A DNA stretch of 64,000 nucleotides from a bacterium 336/3 (GCA_001281695.1 LJIE01000001.1:1378586-1442585); one strand, 5' to 3'. Positions 18,220 through 26,202 are shown, numbered from the stretch's first letter. The notes: generated by a model not told the origin, from the letters alone. Numbers and translations are program-made.

Positions 18220-18744
18220 ATGAACAAACTAAAAATTGAGGGTTTTCTTTCTGTAAAAGAAAGCCCTCAACAAATAATCCTTAGACGTAAGTACAGGGGT
18301 TTTTTGTGGTACGTCATTCCAATGCTTTTGGGAGGTTTTTTATGTGGAGTCCTTTTTGTATCTGAATATTTTTTCTATGCATCTATTGCATTCCTTGTTT
18401 TCTATATAGGTCTGCGTGGTGTTTTCAATGTGATTACTATCACCATCAATCAAGAGTTTTTTCATGCCAAGCATGGTATTTTTCCAATGATTTGGAGTGA
18501 TGATAAGTTTGCTATGAAAGATTTTGATAGCGTTTTTCTTGAAAAAACATATTCAAAAACAGGTAATCGTAAATACAGCCAACAAAAAGGTTTTTTCGAT
18601 GAAAAAACACAGGATGGTTATGATTTTATGGTGTATTTAAAAGATGGAAGCCGAAAAAATATACTTTCTTTTGGTGTAGGAGCAGTTGGGGCTGATTTTT
18701 TAAAACAGAAAACAGAGGAATTTGCTTCAAAAACACAACTTTAA
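18220..18744 (+). CDS. Two-helix membrane protein with PH-like cytoplasmic part, hypothetical
   Basis: 174 residues, no signal peptide. A short N-terminal segment (NKLKIEGFLSVKESPQQIILRRKYRG) is followed by two adjacent hydrophobic helices (about 28-65), and then by a strand-rich soluble part with ITINQEFFHAKHGIF and SVFLEKTYSKTG, in the layout of bacterial PH-like membrane proteins. It is 11 bp downstream of the previous gene and 10 bp upstream of the ion-channel gene, so it likely belongs to the same transcript. Family not recognised. Confidence 0.65.
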   Translation: MNKLKIEGFLSVKESPQQIILRRKYRGFLWYVIPMLLGGFLCGVLFVSEYFFYASIAFLVFYIGLRGVFNVITITINQEFFHAKHGIFPMIWSDDKFAMKDFDSVFLEKTYSKTGNRKYSQQKGFFDEKTQDGYDFMVYLKDGSRKNILSFGVGAVGADFLKQKTEEFASKTQL

Positions 18745-18754
18745 AACGAAAATC

Positions 18755-19690
18755 ATGAAAAAATATTTTATTATAATATGCTTGCTGATGATTTTGGGAA
18801 GCAAATGTGTTGCTCAAGATACTTGCAAAGTAGGTATCTTTATAACAGATATTTATGATTTGAACTTAGCTGAAAAATCGTTCAACGCCAAATTTTGGCT
18901 TTGGGGTTTGTACCAAAAAGATAGTCTCAAAATTCTTGAAAATTTAGAACTCATCGAAGCCAAAGAACACGAATATCTTTTGCCTACGATTGAAAAGCGT
19001 GAAAAGTTGAACTATGCAGCCCAAAAAGCAAAAGCTACACTTAAAAAAGATTGGAATATTACTGATTTCCCTTTTGACGAACAAAAGCTAAATATTATTA
19101 TAGAAAGTGGAGACGCAGAAACTAACGAACTCATTTTTATCCCTGATATAAAAAATAGTAGTTACGACAGCTCCAATATCAAGATTGAAGGCTGGAAAAT
19201 AGATGAATTTAAGGTAATAACAAAAACAAGAACTTACAATAGCAATTATGGTGACCCTGAGATCAAAGGTAAAGCCTCATATAGCAATTTTATAACTTCT
19301 ATTACACTCAAAAGGGATAGTGGAGGGCTATTTTTTAAATTGTTTACAGGTTTGTATGTGGCATTTGTTATTTCTCTTTTGCCTTATTTTATGGGTCCTG
19401 AGAATGCAGAAAGATTTGGGTTGCTGGTAGGTTCGTTATTTGCCGCAGTAGCAAATAAATATGTGGTGGATTCTATTTTGCCCGAAACGAATAATTATAC
19501 TTTGGTAGATAAAATTCATGTGATTACATTCATTTATATCTTAATTAGTCTTATTATGACTGTCATAGCTTATAGACTTTTTGCTTCTGAGAGAAACCCA
19601 TTGGCAAAGAAAGTAGATAAATGGGCTTTTGTGGTTACAATTATATCTTTTATTCTGATAAACTTTTATTTAATTTGGCAGGCAATGTAA
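18755..19690 (+). CDS. Prokaryotic pentameric ligand-gated ion channel (Cys-loop receptor superfamily) homologue
   Basis: 311 residues from ATG at 18755. A signal peptide (1-20, ending VAQ) leads into an extracytoplasmic domain (~21-190) with VGIFITDIYDLN and FNAKFWLW, the expected beta1/beta2 pattern, and the superfamily hallmark FPFDEQ at 105-110 without the loop cysteines, as in known bacterial channels. Four helices follow: M1 ~193-212, M2 ~220-240 starting AERFGLLVGSLFAAV, then the LPETNNYTLVDKIHVITF link into M3 (~253-275), and M4 ~288-308. Length and topology match bacterial pLGICs such as GLIC and ELIC. It should form a ligand-gated pore in the inner membrane with a periplasmic sensor; ligand and ion selectivity are unknown. 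Confidence 0.85.
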   Translation: MKKYFIIICLLMILGSKCVAQDTCKVGIFITDIYDLNLAEKSFNAKFWLWGLYQKDSLKILENLELIEAKEHEYLLPTIEKREKLNYAAQKAKATLKKDWNITDFPFDEQKLNIIIESGDAETNELIFIPDIKNSSYDSSNIKIEGWKIDEFKVITKTRTYNSNYGDPEIKGKASYSNFITSITLKRDSGGLFFKLFTGLYVAFVISLLPYFMGPENAERFGLLVGSLFAAVANKYVVDSILPETNNYTLVDKIHVITFIYILISLIMTVIAYRLFASERNPLAKKVDKWAFVVTIISFILINFYLIWQAM

Positions 19691-19738
19691 TTGTATCAAA
19701 AAGTAATTATTTTTGAAGAATAGGCAATATTGGCTGAT

Positions 19739-20794
19739 ATGGAAAATAAAAAACACACTCAAGAGGAACTCAATGAAATTCTCAAATTGGCTTTTGAGCG
19801 AGAAAACAATATTCAATTGGAAAATGATTTGAAAGAGTCAGCCAAGGAATTGGGTATCAGTGAAGAAGAATTTAAGACTGCACAAGAGCTTTACTACATT
19901 GATAAAAAAATTGCTGAACGTGAAGTTTTCAAAAAACAAGAAAAACGCAAAAAACTCATTATTTGGGCAAGTATTTTAGCAGTTTTATCAATCGTTATCA
20001 TTTACTTTTCCCTTCCTCGTGGGGCATATCAAGGTAAATTTGAAGTATATCTGACTACCAACGAGAAAAACTTTTTGTATTATGGTGGTACAGAAAATAT
20101 ACAAGAATTTTATGCTTTAGAAAACAAAAGTTTGACTTGTCAATTACAGCTTTTAGAGCCTCAATATAGGACTTATAAAATTGATTATAAGTTGTTTACA
20201 CCAAAAGGTAAATTGCATGAAGAAAGAAATAATGTTGCTTATCGCTATGATAAGAAGGATTTGAATTTTGCTATCAGCAGTTTTGGATTCTATGGCTTTG
20301 AAATTAAATCTGAAAATTTAGGTGACTGGAGAGTAGAAGTTTGGGTTGATAAAAAGCTATTGCATACGCAAAAAATTTCTTTCAAACTGGCTAATCCTCA
20401 TCTAAGTATAGGATTGTTACCTCTTTTGGAATGGGATAAAAAAAATCCTCCCATTATTAAAAATCAATTTAGCCTAAGTCAAGATTTTACTAACAAAAGT
20501 TATAGACTCACTGCTAAAGCTGAGTTTTTACTGCGTCAAACAGGGATATTTACTTTGGAATGTACCAACCCTGAAGGTAAAATAATTGCATCTAAAGAAC
20601 ACAGACTTCATGAAAGAAGTGGCTATCGAGCAGAATACAACAATAATTTTATCATTGACATAGATTTACATTCTCTTTTGGAAAAAAATACAACCTTGGG
20701 TAAGTATAAATTGAGTGTCTATGGTCAAGATTTTGGAAAAGCTGAAGACCAACGTATCAAAATAGAAGAATATGCTTTTGAAATTACAAAATAG
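19739..20794 (+). CDS. Single-pass membrane protein with coiled N-terminus and large extracytoplasmic domain
   Basis: 351 residues from ATG at 19739 (a TTG three codons earlier is possible). Residues 1-65 are charged and helical (TQEELNEILKLAFERE, ELGISEEEFKTAQELYYIDKK); a membrane helix follows at ~70-90; the remaining ~255 residues are strand-rich and soluble, presumably periplasmic. It follows the pLGIC by 48 bp. A cytoplasmic helical module linked through the membrane to a periplasmic beta domain suggests a sensor or adaptor, but no family is recognised. Confidence 0.6.
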   Translation: MENKKHTQEELNEILKLAFERENNIQLENDLKESAKELGISEEEFKTAQELYYIDKKIAEREVFKKQEKRKKLIIWASILAVLSIVIIYFSLPRGAYQGKFEVYLTTNEKNFLYYGGTENIQEFYALENKSLTCQLQLLEPQYRTYKIDYKLFTPKGKLHEERNNVAYRYDKKDLNFAISSFGFYGFEIKSENLGDWRVEVWVDKKLLHTQKISFKLANPHLSIGLLPLLEWDKKNPPIIKNQFSLSQDFTNKSYRLTAKAEFLLRQTGIFTLECTNPEGKIIASKEHRLHERSGYRAEYNNNFIIDIDLHSLLEKNTTLGKYKLSVYGQDFGKAEDQRIKIEEYAFEITK

Positions 20795-20852
20795 AAATCT
20801 TGAAAGTCTAAACAAAAATTTAGATATTGATTATCTAACTGAAAAAATATAA

Positions 20853-21131
20853 ATGCTCACACTTGCTGAAATTGAAGATTTTATTCAAAGAATGAAAATT
20901 GGCGAAACACTTAGAATAAGTGGAGAATATGACCCTGACCCTTATGGTGGAGGTGCAAATTGGAATTATGAAATACAATATAATTCTGAAACGCAAGAGT
21001 TTATTCTAAAAACAAACTTTTATGCCTCCCAATACAATACTGAACCTGAAGTTTCTTATGAATATTTAGATGAAGAGCAAACTATAAAGTATCTTCTGAA
21101 TCAAATTAAGCATAAAATATCTTGTTGGTAA
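20853..21131 (+). CDS. Small hypothetical protein, member A of a local paralogous family
   Basis: 92 residues, no signal peptide. An N-terminal helix (LAEIEDFIQRMKIGE) is followed by a GGG-containing turn and the strand pair NWNYEIQYNSET, and it ends in a helix (TIKYLLNQIKHK). The order helix / glycine-rich turn / Y-x-[IV]-x-Y-x-x-x-T strand / C-terminal helix is shared with the genes at 24100 and 24364. Family unknown. Small single-domain proteins found in several diverged copies are often immunity or adaptor proteins, but no toxin gene is visible. Confidence 0.55.
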   Translation: MLTLAEIEDFIQRMKIGETLRISGEYDPDPYGGGANWNYEIQYNSETQEFILKTNFYASQYNTEPEVSYEYLDEEQTIKYLLNQIKHKISCW

Positions 21132-21142
21132 AATAAAAAAAT

Positions 21143-21781
21143 ATGAAAACTTACCTTTTAGGTCTTTGGTGTCTAATAACTACTTTTCTGTTCCAATATG
21201 CTGCTTCGTGGGGGCTTATTTTGATAAGCTATTTTAGTGGTTGGATATATCCAATGGGTGGATTTATTGTATGGATAGCAATGTTTGGATTGTTATATAT
21301 GTATTTGGCAAAATGGCTCATAGAATCTAAGCTAACCCCTTACCCTAAATATATATCAGAAATAGAAATTAAAAAAATGCCCATATCAGAGTACAAAGCA
21401 TACACGCAATTAAGGTCTAAGTATAATACCGAAAGCTTACAATATTCGCGTGAAACAAGCACCACAATGAAAATAGGCGTAGTTTTATTGTTGTTAGGAA
21501 GTTTTCTTCTGAATTTACATCTGAAAGATGAAAGCGAAAAATACGAATTTCAGCACTTTGGTAGGCAAGTAAAAGGTATTGTTATCAAAAAATATAGAAC
21601 AATAACAGGGAAAGGGGCTAAAATTCCTTATCTTTCTTGTAGTTTTTTGGAAAATCATGTTATTAAAAAAATAGATATGTTGATTGAAAATGATACCATC
21701 TATGCTAGAAAAAAAGTAGGCGATACACTTGAATTTATCTACTCCACTCGTAATCATTATTTTTTTAAAATAATCAAATGA
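21143..21781 (+). CDS. Multi-pass membrane protein with C-terminal soluble domain, hypothetical
   Basis: 212 residues. Three predicted helices (about 5-25, 35-55 and 112-128) surround a cytoplasmic-looking charged stretch. The C-terminal ~80 residues (QVKGIVIKKYRTITGKG, DTIYARKKVGDTLEFIYS) have the strand pattern of DUF3592-like proteins, in which a small barrel follows two membrane helices. It starts 11 bp after the preceding gene, and its stop overlaps the ATG of a 25-codon remnant. Function unknown. Confidence 0.55.
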   Translation: MKTYLLGLWCLITTFLFQYAASWGLILISYFSGWIYPMGGFIVWIAMFGLLYMYLAKWLIESKLTPYPKYISEIEIKKMPISEYKAYTQLRSKYNTESLQYSRETSTTMKIGVVLLLLGSFLLNLHLKDESEKYEFQHFGRQVKGIVIKKYRTITGKGAKIPYLSCSFLENHVIKKIDMLIENDTIYARKKVGDTLEFIYSTRNHYFFKIIK

Positions 21782-21855
21782 AAGAACAACTTATCCAAGA
21801 AATTTTAGAGTGTTTGCAAAAAAATGGACAACCTAAAAAATACTTTCAAAGATAA
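21778..21855 (+). pseudogene. 25-codon remnant of the local small-protein family
   Basis: An ATG overlapping the upstream stop (ATGA) opens MKEQLIQEILECLQKNGQPKKYF and stops after 25 codons. This resembles only the first helix of the genes at 24100 (MTEESIKYTLEYLKKNPQEK) and 24364 (MTEEQIQQILEQLHHSEDHT); the conserved glycine-turn and strand part is missing. The simplest reading is a deletion remnant of a fourth family member. It is short, so chance similarity is possible. Confidence 0.4.
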
Positions 21856-21869
21856 AAAAAACTAAAATA

Positions 21870-22145
21870 ATGCGATACCTCATTGTTGTGTTTTGCTTTG
21901 TTTTTGCCTTGACTGTGCAATATTTTTTATCAATTTTATTGATAAAACTTGGTTATTTCCATAATCACCTACACACATTTGGTGGTTTTTTACTGATTAT
22001 GATGATTTATGCGAAATTAGTCAATTTTGTATTAGATTCTTTGAAGGTAAAATTGAATTACCAAGAAGCTATAATATTCAAATACAGTATATTAGTTTTG
22101 TTGATAGCTTCTTTTTTCCTCAACTATAAAATGATGCTCCCATGA
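21870..22145 (+). CDS. Small membrane protein, 91 aa, hypothetical
   Basis: Three hydrophobic segments make up most of the 91 residues (MRYLIVVFCFVFALTVQYF, GGFLLIMMIYAKLVNFVL, SILVLLIASFFLNYKM). The arrangement recalls the membrane half of the 212-aa protein two genes upstream (both carry a first helix, an HTFGGF/YPMGGF-like glycine turn, a second helix and a late third helix), so it may be a shortened paralogue lacking the soluble domain. Its stop overlaps the next ATG (ATGA), which indicates translational coupling. Confidence 0.5.
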   Translation: MRYLIVVFCFVFALTVQYFLSILLIKLGYFHNHLHTFGGFLLIMMIYAKLVNFVLDSLKVKLNYQEAIIFKYSILVLLIASFFLNYKMMLP

Positions 22146-23257
22146 TTTTAGAAGCAGCTATCAAAGAATTAGGCAATGATTTATACGAGATTAGTGTTCC
22201 TTTTGCTCCTGATACCTTGTTTCAGATGATAGAATATTTGCCTGTAGGTGAAGTTGTAGGGAGCAAAGAGGAGATAGTAAGTTTTGTAACAGAATCTCAA
22301 ATGTTGGGGATTTCTGTAGATTTTACTTGTAAAATAGTAGAAATTAATCAGCTTTTTATAGATAGTTTGCGAGCAACATGGGGTTTTTCTTCGCCAACAG
22401 ATTGGATTTGCAGAGTTCAAAAAGTAGGTTATGAAGAAAATCAATTTTCTTATTTTGGCGAACACAAACAATATGACGAATTACCACCAACCATTTTCCC
22501 AAATACTTGGCTCAAATACATCAAACCATATTCATCTGAATTAGGTTTTTTTGATAAATATTTGCCTTTGGAGTATTACATAAGAAATTTTAAAGTTTTA
22601 GGTGAAAATATCAAAAGAAAGGAAAGGATTTGCAGTTTTGAATACTGCCCCAATTATACTGGTTTGGGTGAAGAAAAATGGGGTTTTATAGAAAAAAATA
22701 AGAAAACTGCTTATCTGTATGCTCCTTACGATCTTGAAAAGATAAGTTTTAATGAAAAATTATTATTAGAAGCTCAATACAATCCACAGCCTAACAGTTG
22801 GATCTTGATGAATATCAAAAAGGATTTTATTTTAAAAGTAGAAAGAAAAGTAAATTATTATAGAGATTATTTTTGTTGGTATAAACCAGAAGGAGATTTG
22901 ATACGCATAGGTTTAGATACAAAAGGTGATGAATATATACAAATTCATCAACCTATTTATCCTATACGTTGTGCGGAAGTCGGCAAGATTTTTAAGGTTA
23001 AAGATATTGCTACGAGTGAATATATTTTTGAAATTGATTTAAATGGACCTATGGGAAGATGGTTTACTGCAGAATTTGATATGGAAATAGTAGAAATAAA
23101 CCCAATAATTTGGAATGATTTACAACTTAATAACGCTTGTGAAATTTTGATAAAAGATTCTTATAATAAAGGTTGGATAATGTTAGTAAAACCACTCAAC
23201 CCCGAAAAAACAAAGAAAATGTTTGCAGAATGGTATGAAATGGGACGATTTGATTAA
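22142..23257 (+). CDS. Hypothetical protein with internal duplication; long member of a paralogous pair
   Basis: 371 residues, soluble, no signal peptide, starting in an ATGA overlap with the upstream gene. The N-terminus carries KELGNDLYEIS and LPVGEVVG; a segment DFTCKIVEINQLFIDSL (60-76) recurs in diverged form as EFDMEIVEINPIIWNDL (311-327), so the two ends of the protein look like copies of one domain. The middle has NWxx/aromatic-rich motifs (LPLEYYIRNFKVL, ICSFEYCP, YLYAPYDLEK). The next gene is a clear paralogue lacking the C-terminal part. Family not recognised. Confidence 0.65.
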   Translation: MILEAAIKELGNDLYEISVPFAPDTLFQMIEYLPVGEVVGSKEEIVSFVTESQMLGISVDFTCKIVEINQLFIDSLRATWGFSSPTDWICRVQKVGYEENQFSYFGEHKQYDELPPTIFPNTWLKYIKPYSSELGFFDKYLPLEYYIRNFKVLGENIKRKERICSFEYCPNYTGLGEEKWGFIEKNKKTAYLYAPYDLEKISFNEKLLLEAQYNPQPNSWILMNIKKDFILKVERKVNYYRDYFCWYKPEGDLIRIGLDTKGDEYIQIHQPIYPIRCAEVGKIFKVKDIATSEYIFEIDLNGPMGRWFTAEFDMEIVEINPIIWNDLQLNNACEILIKDSYNKGWIMLVKPLNPEKTKKMFAEWYEMGRFD

Positions 23258-23265
23258 GTATAAAT

Positions 23266-24027
23266 ATGGAATATTATCATAACCAAACCAATATCAGAGA
23301 ATTAGGCAATGATTTGTATGAAATTAGTTGCTGTCCTGTCCATTGTTTTATGTTTGGGATTGATGAACACTTGCCTGTTGGCAGAGTGGTGGGTGTAGGA
23401 GAGCCTATGGCACATTGGAGTACAGAAAACCAACTTTTAAACCTTGAGACAGATTTTACTTGTAAAATAGTAGAAATCAATCAGCCTCTTATAGATTATT
23501 TTCGAGAAACTAATGATGGACATTTGAAGGATTTGACAACTAATGGATTTTCACCAACAGATTGGGTTTATGTGGTGCAAAAGATGGATGAGAATGAAAA
23601 TACAAATCCATATTTTCGTCCTCATAAAAGTTACTCTTACAATATTAAGATTTTACCTTGTTGGAGTAAGCCTATAGATATTTATACGCTTGAATTAGGT
23701 TATTTTAATTATTTTTTACCTTTGGAATATTACATACGCAATATTGTGATTTTAAATGAAAACTGTAAGGAAGGTGAAAAAATATGCAGTTTTGAATACT
23801 ATCCTATTGGTTATCAAAATATAAAAAAATCAGAAAGGTGGGAATATGCCAATAAATACAAGAAAATAGAATACTTGTATGCACCCTGCGACTTAGAAAA
23901 AGTGATAGACTATAACCCTATTTTTAACCCTATGTTGCATGAACAACCAATCCACAACGGTTGGATTTTGATAAATATCAAAGATGATTATATTTTGAAA
24001 GTAAAAAAGGAAAGGTCTGTAGAATAG
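23266..24027 (+). CDS. Hypothetical protein, C-terminally shortened paralogue of the preceding gene
   Basis: 253 residues that align end to end with the first ~240 residues of the upstream protein: RELGNDLYEIS, LPVGRVVG, DFTCKIVEINQ, SPTDWVYVVQK, LPLEYYIRNIVIL, ICSFEYYP, YLYAPCDLEK and NGWILINIKDDYILKV all have counterparts in the same order. It stops where the relative continues for another ~110 residues. The gap is 8 bp, so this is a tandem duplicate in one transcript. The shortening may be loss of a domain or an ancestral single-domain state. Confidence 0.65.
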   Translation: MEYYHNQTNIRELGNDLYEISCCPVHCFMFGIDEHLPVGRVVGVGEPMAHWSTENQLLNLETDFTCKIVEINQPLIDYFRETNDGHLKDLTTNGFSPTDWVYVVQKMDENENTNPYFRPHKSYSYNIKILPCWSKPIDIYTLELGYFNYFLPLEYYIRNIVILNENCKEGEKICSFEYYPIGYQNIKKSERWEYANKYKKIEYLYAPCDLEKVIDYNPIFNPMLHEQPIHNGWILINIKDDYILKVKKERSVE

Positions 24028-24099
24028 TAATAGTACGAGAAAAGGTAATTTGAGTAAAAAGGCCCCTAACCCAAAAAAATTACGTTTATTTCAAAGAAT

Positions 24100-24357
24100 A
24101 TGACAGAAGAAAGTATAAAATACACTTTGGAGTACCTCAAAAAGAACCCACAGGAAAAGAGTTGGGGCATTTTTGGTGGCTCTGCTGATGTGTGGGGAGG
24201 TAGCCTTTCTTGGGGCTATACTGTTCAATACAATCCTAAAACAGGTTTTTATGATTGGGACGACACAGAAACGGCAGAAGGTTGTAGTTATAGTGTTGCC
24301 TCTTTTCAACTTACAGAAGCAGAGTTAATGGAAAAATTGAAGGCAATAAAGGAATAA
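24100..24357 (+). CDS. Small hypothetical protein, member B of the local paralogous family
   Basis: 85 residues: N-terminal helix (MTEESIKYTLEYLKKN), glycine/tryptophan-rich turn (WGIFGGSADVWGG), the strand YTVQYNPKTGFYDWDD and a C-terminal helix (LTEAELMEKLKAIKE). It is closest to the next gene downstream, which starts six bases after its stop. No signal peptide or known motif. Multiple diverged copies within 4 kb, with an intervening remnant, point to repeated local duplication. Confidence 0.6.
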   Translation: MTEESIKYTLEYLKKNPQEKSWGIFGGSADVWGGSLSWGYTVQYNPKTGFYDWDDTETAEGCSYSVASFQLTEAELMEKLKAIKE

Positions 24358-24363
24358 AAAAAC

Positions 24364-24630
24364 ATGACAGAAGAACAGATACAACAGATTTTGGAACAAC
24401 TCCATCATAGCGAAGACCATACACATTGGGATTTTGATGTGGCTTATGGTAGTTCGTGGAGTGGTTATACACGAAATGGTTATGAAGTTATATATTATCC
24501 ACAAACTAATTCATACACTTGGGAAGATGTTTCTGACTTAGATTATGCTGATAAAAAGTATTTTGGTGCTTTTGAGATTTCTAAGGCGGATTTGATAAAA
24601 AAATTAAGAGAAACTAATTATACTGTTTAA
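24364..24630 (+). CDS. Small hypothetical protein, member C of the local paralogous family
   Basis: 88 residues: helix (MTEEQIQQILEQLHH), aromatic/glycine turn (WDFDVAYGSSWSGY), strand YEVIYYPQTNSYTWEDV and a C-terminal helix (ISKADLIKKLRETNY). It follows member B by 6 bp and precedes the next gene by 4 bp, so all three are probably one transcript. It is soluble and acidic. Function unknown. Confidence 0.6.
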   Translation: MTEEQIQQILEQLHHSEDHTHWDFDVAYGSSWSGYTRNGYEVIYYPQTNSYTWEDVSDLDYADKKYFGAFEISKADLIKKLRETNYTV

Positions 24631-24634
24631 ACTC

Positions 24635-25120
24635 ATGAAACAAAAATTTATTGATTACGAATTACATCTGCAAATGTTTATAGATTATGGTGCAGATGAA
24701 CATGCAAAGCATTTAGTAGGTGAGCCTATTAAGCCTGAAGGCTATGATGAATACAAAGCATTACAAAACAACCAAAATCAGATTATTGAAAATAAAAAAG
24801 ATACTTTCTCATATACCAAATTTACCGAAAAGTTGGAAGAACACTTTACTGAAAAGGACTCAACAGAAGGCATTAATTATGATGAAGAGGGTATTCCACA
24901 ATATTTAACAACGGATGATCATTACAAAGGAATAGAAAATCCTGTATGGGTAAAAAAATATACTAAGAAAGACCCAAAACCTACTACTCATAAAGATATT
25001 CCGAATGAAAAATTGGGAATTAACTATGATGAAGATGGCATACCCGAATATCTCACAACAGAAGCATATCATTTTGGCGAGGTAAACCCTGAATGGCTGA
25101 AAAAACATAAGAAAAAATAA
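24635..25120 (+). CDS. Hypothetical protein with two 31-residue internal repeats
   Basis: 161 residues. Residues 79-109 and 128-158 are near copies: both read GINYDE[ED]GIP[QE]YLTT, then a six-residue variable stretch, then [EN]NPxWxKK. The first 75 residues are charged and partly helical. It is soluble and lacks a signal peptide. The repeats may be small Trp/Tyr-containing binding motifs. It is the last gene of the same-strand run. Family not recognised. Confidence 0.6.
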   Translation: MKQKFIDYELHLQMFIDYGADEHAKHLVGEPIKPEGYDEYKALQNNQNQIIENKKDTFSYTKFTEKLEEHFTEKDSTEGINYDEEGIPQYLTTDDHYKGIENPVWVKKYTKKDPKPTTHKDIPNEKLGINYDEDGIPEYLTTEAYHFGEVNPEWLKKHKKK

Positions 25121-25198
25121 TCTCCTAAAAACAGTGCAGAAAGCTGTTTGAAATGATAGAGAAAATAAAAGATTATCTTAAAAGGCAAAAAATAGAAG

Positions 25199-26176
25199 TT
25201 ACTTCTTGAGTTCAGTAATCTTAAAATCAATTCTTCTGTTTTTGGCTCTGTTCAAATCGCTGGTATTGGGTACAAAAGGTTTAGAGCTACCAAAGCCCAC
25301 ATATTTAATACGATTAGAACTTATTCCCTTAGAAATCAGGTAGTCATAAGCCATTTTGGCACGAGTGTTAGAGAGTTGAATATTTTGGTTTGCATCTCCA
25401 ATATCGTCTGTATGTCCTTCTAAAATACCCAATACATTCGGATATTTATTCAAAAATGCAACCAAATGGTCCAATTGCTCTTTGGCTGTGTTATTTAATT
25501 GCAAACTACCTAAATCAAAAACTACTTCTTTCAATATAAACTCTTCACCTTGGTAAGGGTCAATTTTTTCCCAATTATCATTGACTTCAGCCTTGTTATG
25601 TTCGTTAGGGGTGTTTTTCTTGGTGAAAAATTTATTCATCAATTCATCTTTATGTCTATAAATAAAGAAACCAAGAGTTGATAAAATGGCTACAAATAAT
25701 ACAAATTTAAGAAACTTAAAAACGCCACTATAATCTCTTGGAGGTTTATTGTTTTCTGCTTCTTGAATTTGGGATATGATACTAGCAGCCTTGTTTTGTT
25801 TCGGATTTATCTCCAAAGACTTTTCAGCAAATTCTAAGGCTTTATTTTTATGTTGTTTACTTTTATGTTGTTTCCAAAGCTGATGATGACATTGGGCACA
25901 ATAATACAAACTCTCTGAATCGTTGGGATTCAATGAAATGGCATGCCCAAATTCTTCTAAAGCATCTGTTGGGTTGTTATGATTCAAATAAGTTTCACCA
26001 CGAGCAAAGAAATCATTGAATTCTTCAATTAAAGCATTCCATTCTTCATCAGTAATACTGATTTCAAGAGCTTTTTGTCTAATTACTTCATCTGTAATGA
26101 GTGGTTTAGTCTCATCATGTGAAAGTTTAAAAACTGTATGAACGTACTCGAGATGTATGGATTTGGGCTGCCCCAT
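25199..26176 (-). CDS. TPR-transmembrane-OmpA-like protein
   Basis: 325 residues without a signal peptide. Residues ~50-135 form two to three TPR-like helices (ARGETYLNHNNPTDALEEFGHAISLNPNDSESLYY). A single membrane helix lies at ~155-173 (FLKFVLFVAILSTLGFFIY). Residues ~205-325 are an OmpA/MotB C-terminal domain with EGHTDDIGDANQNIQLSNTRAKMAYDYL and NRAKNRRIDF, which binds peptidoglycan. By topology the TPRs are cytoplasmic and the OmpA domain periplasmic, so the protein may anchor a cytoplasmic partner to the wall. It stands 26 bp before the Fur-family gene. Confidence 0.82.
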   Translation of the reverse strand: MGQPKSIHLEYVHTVFKLSHDETKPLITDEVIRQKALEISITDEEWNALIEEFNDFFARGETYLNHNNPTDALEEFGHAISLNPNDSESLYYCAQCHHQLWKQHKSKQHKNKALEFAEKSLEINPKQNKAASIISQIQEAENNKPPRDYSGVFKFLKFVLFVAILSTLGFFIYRHKDELMNKFFTKKNTPNEHNKAEVNDNWEKIDPYQGEEFILKEVVFDLGSLQLNNTAKEQLDHLVAFLNKYPNVLGILEGHTDDIGDANQNIQLSNTRAKMAYDYLISKGISSNRIKYVGFGSSKPFVPNTSDLNRAKNRRIDFKITELKK

Positions 26177-26202
26177 ATAGATAAAAACAAAAATTAAAAA
26201 TA

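Noticed and set aside
20853-25120. Polymorphic-toxin immunity array
   Set aside because: No toxin, Rhs, VgrG or CDI-like gene is visible near the small paralogues, so immunity is only one possibility and is not asserted.
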